Shown: positions 8,504 through 18,816, numbered from the stretch's first letter. The stretch is 64,000 nt of DNA from Klebsiella variicola (GCF_000828055.2 NZ_CP010523.2:3224001-3288000), one strand, 5' to 3'. Made by a program: numbers and translations. Notes: generated by a model not told the origin, from the letters alone.

Positions 8504-10762
8504 ATGTCTGATAAGCACCCAAACCCTCACCACCAGCAGGCACCGGTCCACGACAGCGAAGAAGCGAAACCGGGGCTCGACTCGCTGGCGCCGGATGACC
8601 AGGAGTGGCGCCCCACGCCGAAACCCACCGCCCCAGGCGCCGAACCGACCGCCCCTGGTAGCCTGAAAGCGCCTGATACCCACAGCAGCAAACTTGACGC
8701 CCTGGAGCCGCAGCGTAAAGGCGGAGAAGACTATCCGCTGACCACCAACCAGGGCGTACGTATTGCCGACGATCAGAATTCGCTACGCGCCGGCGCCCGC
8801 GGCCCAACGCTGCTGGAAGATTTCATTCTGCGGGAGAAGATTACCCACTTTGACCATGAGCGAATTCCGGAGCGTATCGTTCATGCCCGCGGCTCTGCCG
8901 CCCACGGTTACTTCCAGCCCTACAAAAGCCTGACAGCGTTGACCAAAGCCGATTTTCTCTCGGCAGCCGATAAGATCACCCCGGTCTTTGTGCGCTTCTC
9001 CACCGTGCAGGGCGGCGCGGGGTCGGCGGACACCGTCCGCGATATTCGCGGCTTCGCTACCAAGTTTTACACTGACGAAGGGATTTTTGACCTGGTCGGC
9101 AACAACACACCGGTCTTCTTCATCCAGGACGCGATAAAGTTCCCCGATTTTGTCCACGCCGTGAAGCCTGAGCCCCACTGGGCCATCCCGCAGGGACAGA
9201 GCGCCCACGATACTTTCTGGGACTATGTCTCCCTGCAACCGGAAACGCTGCACAATGTGATGTGGGCGATGTCGGATCGCGGCATCCCGCGCAGCTATCG
9301 CACCATGGAAGGCTTTGGGATCCACACTTTCCGTCTGATCAACGCCGAGGGCAAAGCCACCTTCGTTCGCTTCCACTGGAAACCCGTCGCCGGCAAGGCG
9401 TCGCTGGTGTGGGATGAAGCGCAGAAGCTGACCGGTCGCGACCCCGATTTTCATCGCCGCGACCTGTGGGAGGCCATCGAAGCCGGGGACTACCCGGAAT
9501 TTGAGCTTGGCCTGCAGCTCATCCCCGAGGAGAACGAGTTTGATTTTGACTTCGATCTGCTCGATCCCACCAAGCTGATCCCCGAGGCGCTGGTGCCGGT
9601 CTTACGGGTTGGCAAGATGGTCCTCAACCGCAATCCGGACAACTTCTTTGCCGAAAACGAACAGGCGGCCTTTCATCCCGGGCATATCGTACCGGGCATT
9701 GATTTCAGCAACGATCCGCTGCTGCAGGGGCGCCTCTTCTCTTACACCGACACGCAAATTAGCCGCCTGGGTGGGCCGAACTTCCATGAAATCCCCATCA
9801 ACCGTCCAACCTGCCCGTATCACAATTTCCAGCGCGACGGGATGCACCGGATGGACATTGACACCAATCCGGCCAACTATGAGCCCAACTCCATTAACGA
9901 CAACTGGCCGCGCGAGACGCCGCCAGCGGCCAAACGCGGCGGCTTTGAGTCCCTCGCCGAGCGCGTCGACGGCGAAAAAATCCGCCAGCGCAGCCCTTCG
10001 TTCGGCGAATATTACGCCCAGCCGCGTCTGTTCTGGCTGAGCCAGACGCCGATTGAGCAGCAGCATATTATCGATGGTTTCAGCTTTGAACTCAGCAAAG
10101 TGGTCCGCACCTGGATCCGCGAGCGGGTGGTCGATCATCTGGCCCACATTGATACTAAGCTGGCGGAAGCGGTCGGGGCGAACTTAGGTATCGAACTGAG
10201 CGACGATCAGCGTAACATTACCCTGCCTTCCCCGGTCAACGGCGTGGAGAAAGACCCCAGCCTCAGCCTCTACGCCGACGCCGAAGGGGATGTGAAAGGC
10301 CGTGTAGTGGCCGTCCTGCTCAACGAACGCACCTTGGCGCAGGATCTGGTCCATCTCCTGCAGGCGCTGCAGGCCCAGGGCGTGCACAGCAAGCTGCTCT
10401 ACTCGCGGATGGGCGAAGTCATCGCCGACGATGGCTCTCCCCTGCCGATCGCCGGCACCTTCGCCGGTTCCCCATCGCTGACGGTGGATGCGGTAGTGGT
10501 GCCTGGCGGCGACCTCAGCGCCCTGAGCCAGAGCGGCGACGCGCGCTATTACCTGCTGGAAGCCTATAAGCATCTGAAGCCGATCCTGCTGGCAGGGGAT
10601 GCGCGACAGCTGACGTCCGTTCTGCAGGTCCCAGCCCAGGGTGAAGAGGGGGTCATCGTCACCGATGCTCTCGACACGCCAGCGGCGGACACACTGCTCG
10701 CCCTGATGACGGCGCATCGCGTGTGGTCGAGAAGTCCAAAAATCGCCGCTATTCCGGCGTAG
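8504..10762 (+). CDS. katE: Catalase HPII (monofunctional, large subunit)
   Basis: Cytoplasmic heme catalase that splits hydrogen peroxide to water and oxygen, mainly in stationary phase under RpoS. The 752 residues match E. coli HPII (753): a long N-terminal arm, the catalase core, and a C-terminal class I amidotransferase/flavodoxin-like domain from about residue 600. Catalytic His127 lies in [18 protein letters not shown], Asn200 in [12 protein letters not shown], and the proximal heme Tyr413 in [18 protein letters not shown]. His390 occupies the place of the His that is cross-linked to this Tyr in E. coli. A CTATAGT-like -10 about 55 bp upstream could serve RpoS. Confidence 0.98.
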   Translation: MSDKHPNPHHQQAPVHDSEEAKPGLDSLAPDDQEWRPTPKPTAPGAEPTAPGSLKAPDTHSSKLDALEPQRKGGEDYPLTTNQGVRIADDQNSLRAGARGPTLLEDFILREKITHFDHERIPERIVHARGSAAHGYFQPYKSLTALTKADFLSAADKITPVFVRFSTVQGGAGSADTVRDIRGFATKFYTDEGIFDLVGNNTPVFFIQDAIKFPDFVHAVKPEPHWAIPQGQSAHDTFWDYVSLQPETLHNVMWAMSDRGIPRSYRTMEGFGIHTFRLINAEGKATFVRFHWKPVAGKASLVWDEAQKLTGRDPDFHRRDLWEAIEAGDYPEFELGLQLIPEENEFDFDFDLLDPTKLIPEALVPVLRVGKMVLNRNPDNFFAENEQAAFHPGHIVPGIDFSNDPLLQGRLFSYTDTQISRLGGPNFHEIPINRPTCPYHNFQRDGMHRMDIDTNPANYEPNSINDNWPRETPPAAKRGGFESLAERVDGEKIRQRSPSFGEYYAQPRLFWLSQTPIEQQHIIDGFSFELSKVVRTWIRERVVDHLAHIDTKLAEAVGANLGIELSDDQRNITLPSPVNGVEKDPSLSLYADAEGDVKGRVVAVLLNERTLAQDLVHLLQALQAQGVHSKLLYSRMGEVIADDGSPLPIAGTFAGSPSLTVDAVVVPGGDLSALSQSGDARYYLLEAYKHLKPILLAGDARQLTSVLQVPAQGEEGVIVTDALDTPAADTLLALMTAHRVWSRSPKIAAIPA

Positions 10763-10766
10763 TAAA

Positions 10767-10795
10767 AAGCCCGGCACACGGTGCCGGGCTTGATT
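10767..10795 (+). terminator. Terminator between katE and chbG
   Basis: A 10-bp stem AGCCCGGCAC / GTGCCGGGCT with loop ACG lies just after the katE stop codon. The A run on its left side gives a T run in the minus direction, so it can serve the convergent chb operon too. Confidence 0.85.
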
Positions 10796-10819
10796 CACTT
10801 TCCCTTTCCCCCATCGGGC

Positions 10820-11578
10820 TTACACGTCGCGGTAGGTTCCCAGACGATAACCCCGGTCGGCTACCGCCGCTTTCAGCGCGGCAGACGTCAGCACATCAAG
10901 CTCACCCAGCCGCGGGTAGCAGTAGGCGCTGCCCATAATGGTCTGATCGACAAAAGCCGGATGACACATCACCTCCAGGGAACGCTCCCCGCGGGCGATT
11001 GAGGCATCCAGCGTCTGCAGAAACAGTTCCTCAGAGACAGCTTCGCCGTAAAACTCGCTGCTGAAGCCTGCGCTGCTGCGCGCCGCCTGTTGATCGAGCC
11101 CACTCTGCGCCGCCACCTGGCGGTCAATACGTAACGCGATACCCTTCTCGCGGGCAAAGGCCGCCACGATGGGATAGATCGGGGCGATCATATGCACATG
11201 GTGGTGGCTGTCGAGATGCGTCGGCTCATGACCGAAGAGATCGACAAAACGACGGTACTGACACGCCAGCTCGTGGGCGATCTCCTCCAGCGGCAGGCGA
11301 CCTTCTTCTGCCTGCTGCCAGATCCATTTGCCCAGCCGGCCTTCGCGGGTTAATCCCGGCATGGCCGACAGCGGCTCGCCCAGCGTCAGCACAAAGTGCA
11401 TGCCGACCGCCAGCTCCGGGGTACTGCGGCTTAGCTGGGCGGCGTGGTCAATGGCCGCGCCGTTGACCAGCGCCGTGGTCGATGTCACCACGCCGTTGCG
11501 GCAGGCCTCGATAATGCCGTAGTTCTGCCCTTTACTGAGGCCGAAGTCGTCGGCATTGACGATCAATACGCGTTCCAT
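10820..11578 (-). CDS. chbG: Chitooligosaccharide deacetylase ChbG (YdjC fold)
   Basis: Last gene of the chb operon. ChbG removes one acetyl group from phosphorylated chitobiose or chitotriose; in E. coli this step is needed both to make the ChbR inducer and for hydrolysis by ChbF. The 252 residues start [19 protein letters not shown], containing the metal-binding ADDFG motif (Asp10, Asp11), with further ligands in [11 protein letters not shown] and [10 protein letters not shown] (His block near 125-130). It follows chbF by 12 bp. Confidence 0.95.
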   Translation of the reverse strand: MERVLIVNADDFGLSKGQNYGIIEACRNGVVTSTTALVNGAAIDHAAQLSRSTPELAVGMHFVLTLGEPLSAMPGLTREGRLGKWIWQQAEEGRLPLEEIAHELACQYRRFVDLFGHEPTHLDSHHHVHMIAPIYPIVAAFAREKGIALRIDRQVAAQSGLDQQAARSSAGFSSEFYGEAVSEELFLQTLDASIARGERSLEVMCHPAFVDQTIMGSAYCYPRLGELDVLTSAALKAAVADRGYRLGTYRDV

Positions 11579-11590
11579 TGGCCGCTCCTG

Positions 11591-12937
11591 TTAAGATTTC
11601 AGTTTTTCGATAGTCGCCGCAAAGTTCGGCAGCCATTTTTCATGCGCCAGAATCATCTCCCGCGCCAGCTGCTCGGCGTCACGATCGGAATGGATCAGCG
11701 GGCTTAAGTTCAGCGCCAGCAGCACATCATTCAGCTCGCCGCTGATCGCCGCCTGGCTGGCCGCCACTTCGAACCCCTTGATGGTGTAGATAAGCCCCAG
11801 TACCTTCTCATCGAAATGGGTGATGCGCGGCGTCGGCTTCGCGCCGTCGCGACCTAAGGTGCAGCTCATCTCGACCGCCCAGTCCGCCGGGATATTATCC
11901 ACGTGGCCATGATGCGGGATATTCACATAGTGCTCAGTCTGCTTGTCGTTATAGATAGCGTTGATCACTTCGCAAGCGGCATCGGAGTAGTAGGCGCCGC
12001 CGCGCTGCTCCAGCTCCTTCGGCTTGACCTTGAGATCCGGATTTTTATACAGCTCGAACAGCTGTTTCTCCACCTTCTGCACCACCTGGGCGCGCGCGCC
12101 GCCCTTATAGTACTCGCCCATCTCAATCGCCAGCATCTCTTTTGGCTTAAAGTAGTAGAGCAGATAGGAGCATGGGATCAGGCGCAGGGAGCGGATCAGC
12201 CCCTCGCTAAACGGCAGGTCGAAAATATTTTTCACCGAGTTCGCGGTCAGGCGGCCAGAGGCCACGCCGTCCAGCAGTTCATCGAAGCGCGAGACGCCGT
12301 TAACCAGCACGTCGCGGACGAACACCAGATGATTCAGACCGAACAGGTCGATATTCAGCTCATCGCTCGGGCTGAGCTGCAGCACGTCGGTGATGAACAT
12401 CTTCATGCCGATAGGAATGTTGCACACGCCGATAAAGCGTTTGAAACTGGTGTGGCGATAGACCGCCTCGGTGACCATGCCCGCCGGGTTGGTGAAGTTG
12501 ATGATCCACGCGTCCGGGCAAATCTCCTGCACATCTTTTACGATATCAAAAATCACCGGGATGGTGCGCAGCCCTTTAAACAGCCCACCCGCCCCGTTGG
12601 TCTCCTGGCCCAGGTAGCCGTGGCTCAGCGGAATACGCTCATCTTTTTCACGCGCCTTCAGCTGGCCCACGCGCAGCTGGGTGGTGACAAAATCCGCGCC
12701 CTGCAGCGCCGCACGGCGATCCAGCGTTTTATAGACCTTCATCGGCACGCCGGCTTTTTCCACCATCCGCTCGCACAGCGCATGGATAATATCGAGCTTC
12801 TCCTGGCCCTCTTCCACATCCACCAGCCACAGTTCAGTGACCGGCAGTTCATGGTAACGTTTCAGAAAGCCTTCCAGTAATTCCGGGGTATAGCTGCTGC
12901 CGCCGCCAATAGTGACTACTTTTAATTTCTGGCTCAT
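11591..12937 (-). CDS. chbF: 6-phospho-beta-glucosidase / diacetylchitobiose-6-phosphate hydrolase ChbF (GH4)
   Basis: GH4 hydrolase that splits phosphorylated chitobiose, using NAD and a divalent metal through a redox-elimination mechanism. The dinucleotide-binding motif GGGSSYTPELLEG is at residues 8-20. The metal ligands are in GVCNIPIGM (Cys near 171) and GLNHL (His near 202). Length 448 (E. coli 450). It lies between chbR and chbG in the conserved operon order, 110 bp after chbR. It acts on sugar delivered by the ChbABC phosphotransferase and deacetylated by ChbG. Confidence 0.96.
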   Translation of the reverse strand: MSQKLKVVTIGGGSSYTPELLEGFLKRYHELPVTELWLVDVEEGQEKLDIIHALCERMVEKAGVPMKVYKTLDRRAALQGADFVTTQLRVGQLKAREKDERIPLSHGYLGQETNGAGGLFKGLRTIPVIFDIVKDVQEICPDAWIINFTNPAGMVTEAVYRHTSFKRFIGVCNIPIGMKMFITDVLQLSPSDELNIDLFGLNHLVFVRDVLVNGVSRFDELLDGVASGRLTANSVKNIFDLPFSEGLIRSLRLIPCSYLLYYFKPKEMLAIEMGEYYKGGARAQVVQKVEKQLFELYKNPDLKVKPKELEQRGGAYYSDAACEVINAIYNDKQTEHYVNIPHHGHVDNIPADWAVEMSCTLGRDGAKPTPRITHFDEKVLGLIYTIKGFEVAASQAAISGELNDVLLALNLSPLIHSDRDAEQLAREMILAHEKWLPNFAATIEKLKS

Positions 12938-13047
12938 CTTTTTCTCCCTTGGGCGCTACGCCTGGACGCAGGCCGCTCTCCGCAACAATGCGGACAGTTA
13001 ATTTGAATGATTTACGGTATAAACCTGGCGGATAAAACCGCGCGGGT

Positions 13048-13887
13048 TTAATTAATACTGGTCAAATGTTTGCGATAACTGCTCGGCGTAAACGACGTCA
13101 GTTTTTTAAAGGTTTTAATAAACAGGCTCGGGCTACTGTACCCGGATTCATACGCAATATCCGTCACCGAATAGTTGGTAATTTCCAGCTGCTTTTTGGC
13201 AAAGTTAATACGGATATCATTAATTATCTGCATCGGCGTTTTACCATAATAGCGCTGGGTCGCCCGGGTTAAATATTCCTGCGTTTTTCCCGAGAGACGA
13301 ACCATATTCTCGAGCGCGCCCTCACCGAATTTCAGCTTATCGTGCATGGCCTCAACGGTATTTTTTAGCCATTGCGGAATAACATCGGCAACCGGCTCTT
13401 CGCGATAGTGGCGTAAACGGTTAATGACATAAAAGGAAACCAGCTCGATAAATTCGTCAAATTCCGTTTCGCGAAAATTGAGTGAGGCGATAACCGACTC
13501 AACGTAGCCGAGAAAAGCGCTCTGCACGGCGTAAACCTGTGAGGCCACCAGGCCAAACGGCAGCAGCGGCAGATAATGTTTCTCAAAGAAGCGTCTGCTG
13601 ATGCCGACGTTAAGGATGCGCGTCGCCCCAAATTCGTAAAAGCTCTGGTGGTGCGACCCCATCGGGATAAAGACGAAATCCCCGCGCTCCAGCAGCACCC
13701 GTTTGCCATTGATCTCCTGGTAATAGCGCCCGGTTAATACCACGGTAAATTCGTAGTAATCATGCTGGTGAAGCCCGCTCACGCTTTCCGTTTTGTTATA
13801 GATGACCACATGAAAGTTCTTCCCGTTGAACAGCTGTTGTTCTCTGGCGGTACTGATCTCGGTGGTCATCATCCTGGGCTGCCTCAT
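13048..13887 (-). CDS. chbR: Chitobiose operon regulator ChbR (AraC family)
   Basis: Dual regulator of the chb operon: in E. coli a repressor without chitobiose and an activator when deacetylated chitobiose phosphate is present. It has 279 residues (E. coli 280). The N-terminal cupin-type sensor (about 20-120) contains [24 protein letters not shown] and [15 protein letters not shown]. The C-terminal AraC double helix-turn-helix (about 180-275) contains [17 protein letters not shown] and [23 protein letters not shown]. It is co-transcribed, 12 bp after chbA. Confidence 0.96.
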   Translation of the reverse strand: MRQPRMMTTEISTAREQQLFNGKNFHVVIYNKTESVSGLHQHDYYEFTVVLTGRYYQEINGKRVLLERGDFVFIPMGSHHQSFYEFGATRILNVGISRRFFEKHYLPLLPFGLVASQVYAVQSAFLGYVESVIASLNFRETEFDEFIELVSFYVINRLRHYREEPVADVIPQWLKNTVEAMHDKLKFGEGALENMVRLSGKTQEYLTRATQRYYGKTPMQIINDIRINFAKKQLEITNYSVTDIAYESGYSSPSLFIKTFKKLTSFTPSSYRKHLTSIN

Positions 13888-13899
13888 CGTCGCGATGGC

Positions 13900-14247
13900 C
13901 TATTGTACCTTCTCGTGCAGCTCAATCAATTCGGCGACCAGCTCACGGGCCAGCATCGAGGTCATCAGATGGTCCTGAGCATGCACCAGCACCAGGCTGA
14001 CCTTCATTTTTCCTTCGCCTTCATCGCTTTCGATAAGCTGGGTCTGCACGCGATGCGCCTCGCTCAGCGCCTGGCGCGACTGCTCCATCATCGCTTTCGC
14101 CGCGGCAAAATCGCCCTGCTTCGCCTGCTTCAGCGCGCCATAGGCCAGGCTGCGGGCCTGTCCGGAGTTGATAATCAACCCCATCACCACCTCTTCGAGG
14201 TCATTTTCCGGGGTTTCTACCGCGTCGATGTTGTCCAGATCAAACAT
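13900..14247 (-). CDS. chbA: PTS chitobiose-specific EIIA component ChbA
   Basis: Cytoplasmic phosphocarrier of the lactose/cellobiose PTS family that passes phosphate from HPr to ChbB. Its 115 residues are helical with the active His in SLVLVHAQDHLMTSM (near residue 89-92). The N-terminus MFDLDNIDAVETPENDLEEVVMG resembles E. coli ChbA. Third gene of the operon, 53 bp after chbC. Confidence 0.95.
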   Translation of the reverse strand: MFDLDNIDAVETPENDLEEVVMGLIINSGQARSLAYGALKQAKQGDFAAAKAMMEQSRQALSEAHRVQTQLIESDEGEGKMKVSLVLVHAQDHLMTSMLARELVAELIELHEKVQ

Positions 14248-14300
14248 AATATTTCCCTCATTTATCAGGCGGTACGGGGCACTGCCCGTACCGCGCGGTA

Positions 14301-15659
14301 TCAGAATTTCAGTGCGTTAGCGATGTCTTCTTCGCTCTCTTCCTGCTCGATGACGGTCTGCGCTTTATTCGACAGCACCACAAACGGCAGGTAGACCAGA
14401 GTCGCGACGCCAAGGTTGAACAGGGCTACCAGCAGGGCGGCCACGCTGCCGTTACTGTTAAAGAACGCTCCCAGACCGGTCGGCATGGTCCACGGCGCCA
14501 GGTTGGTCACCGGAGGGATAATCCCCAGGCTATAAGCCGCCAGCGTAATGGCTGCCAGAATCGGCTGGACCAGCACGAAGGGGATAAACATCACCGGGTT
14601 CATAATGATCGGCAGACCAAACAGAATCGGTTCGTTAATCTGGAAGATGCCTGACGGCAGTGCCAGCTTCGCCACCTGACGATGGTCAGCGCGACGGGAA
14701 GCGATAAAGATGGCGATAATCAGACCCAACGTTGCCCCGGAGCCACCCAGCAGGATATAGGAGTCGAGCATCGGCTTGGCCCAGAAGTGGAACTGTTTGC
14801 CTGCTTCGATAGCCGCATCAACCGAGCCGTACTGGTTGTACAGCGCGATGTTTTCCAGCGCCCACGGGGTCATGATGCCGTTATCCAGCGCCGTCAGCGC
14901 CAGGGAACCGTGCACACCGAAGAACCACAGCAGGGAGTTAAAGATAACGTATGCCCAGCCGACCACGCTGCCCATCGCCGCCAGCGGCGTGGAGATCGAG
15001 TCCATGATTATCTGGTGGAAGTTGCTGCCGTAGCTCGACAGGGCCCACGAGATAATGCCGAAGATGGAGAGGATCAAGAAGCCCGGGATCAGCGCGGAGA
15101 AAGAGCGCGATACTGACCCTGGCACGCTGTCCGGCAGTCTGATCACCCAGTTACGACGGATCACGAAGGTGAACAGTTCCGCGACAACCAGACCGATAAT
15201 CATCCCGGAGATGATGTTCTGCCCGCCCAGCCAGTTGGCGCCCACCGCATAGGCTTCGCCCACGCTATACGGGGTCACGGTCATGAAGGCCGCCACCGCC
15301 AGCAGGCCCGCGGCCATCGGGTCAACTTTGCGCTCTTCCGCCAGCGCGGAGCCGATAAAGAACGGCGCCATCAGCGACATAATGCCGAGGGTACCGTTAT
15401 AGACGTTCCCGCCGATAGCCTTAAAGCCGTTTAAGGTTTCAATGGTGGAGGCATCCAGTCGAATGCCCATGGAATAAAAGAAAGAGCCTTCGCCGAAGCT
15501 CAGAAAAACGTTGTTAATTAATACAAACATGGCCCCGGCGAGGGTCAACGGCATTAACTTAATAAATCCGTTTTTAATCGCATTAATATGCGGCTGCTTT
15601 CCTATTTTCACTGCAAAAGGAAGGAGTACCTTTTCAAGCGAGTCGATCACTTTACTCAT
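14301..15659 (-). CDS. chbC: PTS chitobiose permease EIIC ChbC
   Basis: Membrane channel of the chitobiose phosphotransferase system. I start it at ATG 15659 ([20 protein letters not shown]), giving 452 residues as in E. coli; an open frame runs 8 codons further upstream without support. Polytopic, with the lactose/cellobiose-family signatures [20 protein letters not shown] near the start and [21 protein letters not shown] near residue 340. The long chbB-chbC gap just upstream carries a match to the ChiX small-RNA pairing site. Confidence 0.96.
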   Translation of the reverse strand: MSKVIDSLEKVLLPFAVKIGKQPHINAIKNGFIKLMPLTLAGAMFVLINNVFLSFGEGSFFYSMGIRLDASTIETLNGFKAIGGNVYNGTLGIMSLMAPFFIGSALAEERKVDPMAAGLLAVAAFMTVTPYSVGEAYAVGANWLGGQNIISGMIIGLVVAELFTFVIRRNWVIRLPDSVPGSVSRSFSALIPGFLILSIFGIISWALSSYGSNFHQIIMDSISTPLAAMGSVVGWAYVIFNSLLWFFGVHGSLALTALDNGIMTPWALENIALYNQYGSVDAAIEAGKQFHFWAKPMLDSYILLGGSGATLGLIIAIFIASRRADHRQVAKLALPSGIFQINEPILFGLPIIMNPVMFIPFVLVQPILAAITLAAYSLGIIPPVTNLAPWTMPTGLGAFFNSNGSVAALLVALFNLGVATLVYLPFVVLSNKAQTVIEQEESEEDIANALKF

Positions 15660-15707
15660 AGTCAATACCCTTAAAAGCCGCAATAAACTATTACGGCGAT
15701 GATGTAT

Positions 15708-15726
15708 GAAATTACTCTTTGACGGG
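15708..15726 (-). promoter_or_regulatory. ChiX small-RNA pairing (decoy) site in the chbB-chbC spacer
   Basis: Read on the minus (mRNA) strand this is CCCGTCAAAGAGTAATTTC. It is complementary to the segment GAAATTCCTCTTTGACGGG of E. coli ChiX/MicM RNA (recalled from memory), with one mismatch in 19. In E. coli and Salmonella the chbBC spacer base-pairs with ChiX and triggers its removal when chitosugars induce chb, which relieves silencing of the chitoporin gene. The position in the spacer is the same here. Confidence 0.8.
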
Positions 15727-15806
15727 AAAATAAACTCTTTATTTTTTGACGTCCGGCAACAGGGTGCCGCCAGGCGTCAAAATACATCGAGTTTTAAAAG
15801 TTAAAA

Positions 15807-16127
15807 TTATTGTGCTGCAGCTTTCTTAATGGCCGCGACGGCGGCTTTCAATACACCTAAACCATCCACCTTGCCATACAGAAGAGAATCGATGACTTCT
15901 ACCGGTTTATTCGGCAGCAGGCGCTGAATTTCCGGTAACATATACGCAATTTGTGGTCCTAATAATACCACGTCGGCTTCCGGTCCCTTTTCACCTGCCA
16001 GGGTTTCGGGATAGGCTTCAATAATGACCGGGACTTCGTATTTTTCTGCCTGCGCGCGCATTTTGGAGACCAGCAGTGATGTAGACATGCCTGCCGAGCA
16101 GAAGAGATAAATGTGTTTCTTTTCCAT
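15807..16127 (-). CDS. chbB: PTS chitobiose-specific EIIB component ChbB
   Basis: First gene of the operon; cytoplasmic phosphocarrier that passes phosphate from ChbA to the sugar in ChbC. ATG 16127 gives 106 residues, identical in length to E. coli ChbB, and nearly identical in sequence ([19 protein letters not shown]). The phosphorylated cysteine is Cys10. The upstream in-frame ATG at 16166 would add 13 residues not seen in the family. Transcription is expected to start in the 16150-16340 region, which carries NagC-, CRP- and NagC-like sites. Confidence 0.95.
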   Translation of the reverse strand: MEKKHIYLFCSAGMSTSLLVSKMRAQAEKYEVPVIIEAYPETLAGEKGPEADVVLLGPQIAYMLPEIQRLLPNKPVEVIDSLLYGKVDGLGVLKAAVAAIKKAAAQ

Positions 16128-16247
16128 GAACGCTTCCTCAATGTGTGAGACCAGGGCCTTCAGCAACCGCTGAGAGCCGGTAAGACTGGTAACATCCGGT
16201 TAATTCTGTTTATGGGTTGAGTATACGGCAAGCTGAGCCGCCAGGAT

Positions 16248-16268
16248 AATTCGCTGTTGAACAGAATT
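16248..16268 (-). promoter_or_regulatory. Candidate NagC site (promoter-proximal) of chb
   Basis: AATTCG...AGAATT at 16248-16268 is an inverted repeat (AATTC / GAATT) resembling NagC/Mlc boxes. In E. coli two NagC sites flank the CRP and ChbR sites of chb and repress by looping; the arrangement here is similar. The match is to a loose consensus. Confidence 0.45.
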
Positions 16269-16288
16269 GTCTCTCATTGACCTCTGGT

Positions 16289-16304
16289 TTTGACTACCCT
16301 CACA
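16289..16304 (-). promoter_or_regulatory. Candidate CRP site of chb
   Basis: TTTGACTACCCTCACA fits TGTGA-N6-TCACA with one mismatch in the ten conserved bases. It lies between the two NagC-like sites, as the CRP site does in E. coli. Confidence 0.6.
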
Positions 16305-16313
16305 TTTTCACCC

Positions 16314-16335
16314 AAATAATTCGCGCAATTAAATA
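16314..16335 (-). promoter_or_regulatory. Candidate NagC site (distal) of chb
   Basis: AAATAATTCGCGCAATTAAA (16314-16333) is AT-flanked with a TTCGCG core, like NagC boxes. Its centre is about 66 bp from the proximal candidate. Confidence 0.45.
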
Positions 16336-16350
16336 AGCATCAGTACTCAC

Positions 16351-16377
16351 AAAAAAGCCCGACCAGTGGTCGGGCTT
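16351..16377 (-). terminator. Rho-independent terminator of osmE
   Basis: On the minus strand the stem AAGCCCGACCA / TGGTCGGGCTT is followed by six T's. It lies about 30 bp after the osmE stop. Confidence 0.9.
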
Positions 16378-16405
16378 ACGTAGGGCTCAGTAAACAGTAG
16401 GAAGC

Positions 16406-16744
16406 TTACTTGGCGTTGCGCGGGTCAGTATCATACTCGGCGCAGGTCTGGTAGCCGGAGTTAATCACATGGCCGGTGTCGTCGAGGGCCACAAAGTAGG
16501 TCTCTACTTTACCATCCCGTTGACCGAGGATGTAGGTCTGGCAGGTGCCGCGGGCATGAACCATGGTCACTTCCGTTGAAGGTTTCCCAGCGATCTGCAT
16601 CACCTGCTGACGCGACATCCCTTTCTTCACATCTTTCACCACCGGCTGGGTAAACTGGTCTTTGGTACGATCGTAAGCGGTACAGCCCGCCAGTAAGGTT
16701 AACGCGACGGTGACGCCCAGTATTCCTGCTAAGCTTTTGTTCAT
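16406..16744 (-). CDS. osmE: Osmotically inducible lipoprotein OsmE
   Basis: Small envelope lipoprotein of the SmpA/OmlA (BamE-like) fold, induced by osmotic stress and entry into stationary phase in E. coli; exact role unknown. The lipobox LLAGC puts the modified cysteine at residue 21. The BamE-type segment [18 protein letters not shown] is near residues 40-57. Length 112, same as E. coli. Divergent from nadE across 282 bp. Confidence 0.96.
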   Translation of the reverse strand: MNKSLAGILGVTVALTLLAGCTAYDRTKDQFTQPVVKDVKKGMSRQQVMQIAGKPSTEVTMVHARGTCQTYILGQRDGKVETYFVALDDTGHVINSGYQTCAEYDTDPRNAK

Positions 16745-17026
16745 TTTGGTTCCTCTTTTCTACTGTGTAACGATAAGCCTGGAATAAATAGTGTTATTTT
16801 TCAAGCCGAACAGCGAAATCATGTCTGATTGTGTTATTGCGTAAACAGGATTGACGCGCCGCTGCCGACCGGCGGTTTCTCCCGCGCAGTGGCATCTATA
16901 ATGAAATCCTATGTCATTGATTGCCTTCTTTTCCGGCAGTCAAAACCCCGGTCCTTGTCGTTTCAGCGGCAAAGAGGTAGCTTTAAGCCAACAGCTTGCC
17001 AAACAGATTCACTTTCGGAGGGCGCG

Positions 17027-17854
17027 ATGACGCTACAACAAGAGATTATTCAGGCGCTGGGCGCAAAGCCGCAGATTGATGTCGCCGGCGAGATCCGCCG
17101 CAGCGTCGATTTCCTGAAGTCCTACCTGCAGACCTACCCGTTTATTAAATCGCTGGTGCTGGGTATCAGCGGCGGCCAGGACTCCACCCTGACGGGGAAA
17201 CTGTGCCAGATGGCGATTAATGAACTGCGTGCCGAAACGGGCGACAGCAGCCTGCAGTTTATTGCCGTTCGGTTGCCCTATGGCGTGCAGGCGGATGAGC
17301 AGGACTGCCAGGACGCCATCGCCTTTATCCAGCCTGACCGGGTGCTGACGGTGAATATCAAAGCCTCGGTACTGGCCAGTGAACAGGCGCTCCGCGAAGC
17401 GGGGATCGAACTGAGCGACTTTGTTCGCGGTAACGAAAAAGCCCGTGAGCGGATGAAGGCCCAGTACAGCATCGCCGGAATGACCAAAGGGGTGGTGGTC
17501 GGCACCGACCATGCGGCGGAAGCGATTACCGGCTTCTTCACCAAATATGGCGACGGCGGCACCGACATCAACCCAATTTTCCGCCTGAACAAACGTCAGG
17601 GCAAACAGCTGCTGGCCCATCTCGGCTGCCCGGAACATCTGTATAAGAAGCTGCCGACCGCCGACCTGGAAGACGATCGCCCCTCCCTGCCGGATGAAGT
17701 GGCCCTGGGTGTCACCTACGAGAACATCGACGATTATCTGGAAGGCAAAACGCTGGATCCTAGTATCGCCAAAACGATCGAAGGCTGGTATCTGAAAACC
17801 GAACACAAGCGTCGGCCACCGATCACCGTCTTTGACGATTTCTGGAAAAAATAG
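17027..17854 (+). CDS. nadE: NH3-dependent NAD synthetase
   Basis: Last step of NAD synthesis: amidation of nicotinic acid adenine dinucleotide with ammonia and ATP in the cytoplasm. ATG 17027 follows CGGAGGGCGCG and gives 275 residues, as in E. coli; the open frame extends 66 codons further upstream without resemblance. The ATP pyrophosphatase P-loop is GISGGQDST (near 46-54), and [25 protein letters not shown] and the C-terminal [15 protein letters not shown] are conserved. A terminator follows. Confidence 0.97.
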   Translation: MTLQQEIIQALGAKPQIDVAGEIRRSVDFLKSYLQTYPFIKSLVLGISGGQDSTLTGKLCQMAINELRAETGDSSLQFIAVRLPYGVQADEQDCQDAIAFIQPDRVLTVNIKASVLASEQALREAGIELSDFVRGNEKARERMKAQYSIAGMTKGVVVGTDHAAEAITGFFTKYGDGGTDINPIFRLNKRQGKQLLAHLGCPEHLYKKLPTADLEDDRPSLPDEVALGVTYENIDDYLEGKTLDPSIAKTIEGWYLKTEHKRRPPITVFDDFWKK

Positions 17855-17864
17855 TCCCTCCCCG

Positions 17865-17890
17865 CCCCGGCCCGCGCCGGGGTTATTTTT
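17865..17890 (+). terminator. Rho-independent terminator after nadE
   Basis: The stem CCCCGGC / GCCGGGG with loop CCGC is followed by TTATTTTTT, 11 bp after the nadE stop. Confidence 0.9.
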
Positions 17891-17920
17891 TGCGCTTTTC
17901 GCCGCAAAAACCGCCTGCTA

Positions 17921-17940
17921 TACTGGATAGATAGACAGTA
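17921..17940 (+). promoter_or_regulatory. LexA (SOS) box of cho
   Basis: TACTGGATAGATAGACAGTA has the CTG-N10-CAG core with TA at both ends and sits 12 bp before the cho start codon. cho is a LexA-regulon gene in E. coli. Confidence 0.9.
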
Positions 17941-17952
17941 TCAGGAGTTATT

Positions 17953-18816
17953 GTGGCCAGAAAGCAATCTGCCCCGCGTCTGGAGTTTGAAGCGGCGGCG
18001 ATCTATGAATATCCCGAACATCTTCGCCCGTGGCTGGAGGCGCTGCCAAAGCTGCCGGGCGTCTATCAGTTTCACGGCGACAGCGACACAATGCCGCTCT
18101 ATATCGGTAAGAGCGTCAACCTTCGCAGCCGTGTGTTATCTCACCTGCGCACGCCCGAAGAGGCCGCGATGCTGCGTCAGTCGCGGCGTATCACCTGGCA
18201 GCGCACCGCAGGCGAGCTGGGAGCGCTGCTGCTGGAGGCGCGGCTGATTAAAGAGCAGCAGCCGCTGTTTAACAAGCGGCTACGGCGTAACAAGCAGCTC
18301 TGCGCCTGGCGACTTGCGGACCACCGGCCGCAGATTGTCTATGCCCGCGAGGTTGATTTCTCGCACCAGCAGCATCTCTATGGCCTGTTCGCCAACCGGC
18401 GGGCGGCGCTGCAGATGCTGCAGAGCCTTGCCGACGAACAGCGCCTCTGTTATGGCCTGCTTGGTCTGGAACCGCTCAGCCGCGGCCGCGCCTGCTTTCG
18501 CTCCGCGCTGGGCCGCTGCGCCGGCGCCTGCTGTGGAAAGGAGAGCGTGGAGGCGCACAGCGAGCGCCTGCTGGCGCAGATGAGTAAACTGCAGCTGGTG
18601 TGCTGGCCGTGGGCGGGGCCAGTGGCGCTGGAGGAGCGCGGCCCGGATATGACGCAGTATCACGTCATTCATAACTGGCTGTGGCTGGGCGCCGTCGACT
18701 CGCTCGACCAGGCCGCGGAGTTGACCCGTCTGCCCGCCGGATTCGACCAGGATGGTTACAAGATCCTCTGTAAGCCCCTGCTCAGCGGCAACTACCCGCT
18801 GCACCCGCTTGGCTGA
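17953..18816 (+). CDS. cho: Excinuclease Cho (UvrC homologue)
   Basis: SOS-induced nuclease that makes the 3' incision in UvrAB-dependent excision repair, used on lesions UvrC handles poorly. The N-terminal GIY-YIG-type domain shows LPGVYQFHGDSDTMPLYIGKS (split at 20 here: about residues 34-54) and RSRVLSHLRT. The middle and C-terminal parts match E. coli Cho (LCYGLLGLEPLSRGRACFRSALGRCAGACCG region). GTG 17953 is the start, close behind the LexA box and AGGAG. Length 287 against 295 in E. coli; the C-terminal tail is shorter. Confidence 0.95.
   Translation: MARKQSAPRLEFEAAAIYEYPEHLRPWLEALPKLPGVYQFHGDSDTMPLYIGKSVNLRSRVLSHLRTPEEAAMLRQSRRITWQRTAGELGALLLEARLIKEQQPLFNKRLRRNKQLCAWRLADHRPQIVYAREVDFSHQQHLYGLFANRRAALQMLQSLADEQRLCYGLLGLEPLSRGRACFRSALGRCAGACCGKESVEAHSERLLAQMSKLQLVCWPWAGPVALEERGPDMTQYHVIHNWLWLGAVDSLDQAAELTRLPAGFDQDGYKILCKPLLSGNYPLHPLG

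Noticed and set aside
11903-12880. 325-codon open frame antisense to chbF
   Set aside because: His/Gln/Arg-rich composition, no family match, fully inside a conserved gene; a product of GC-rich codon structure.
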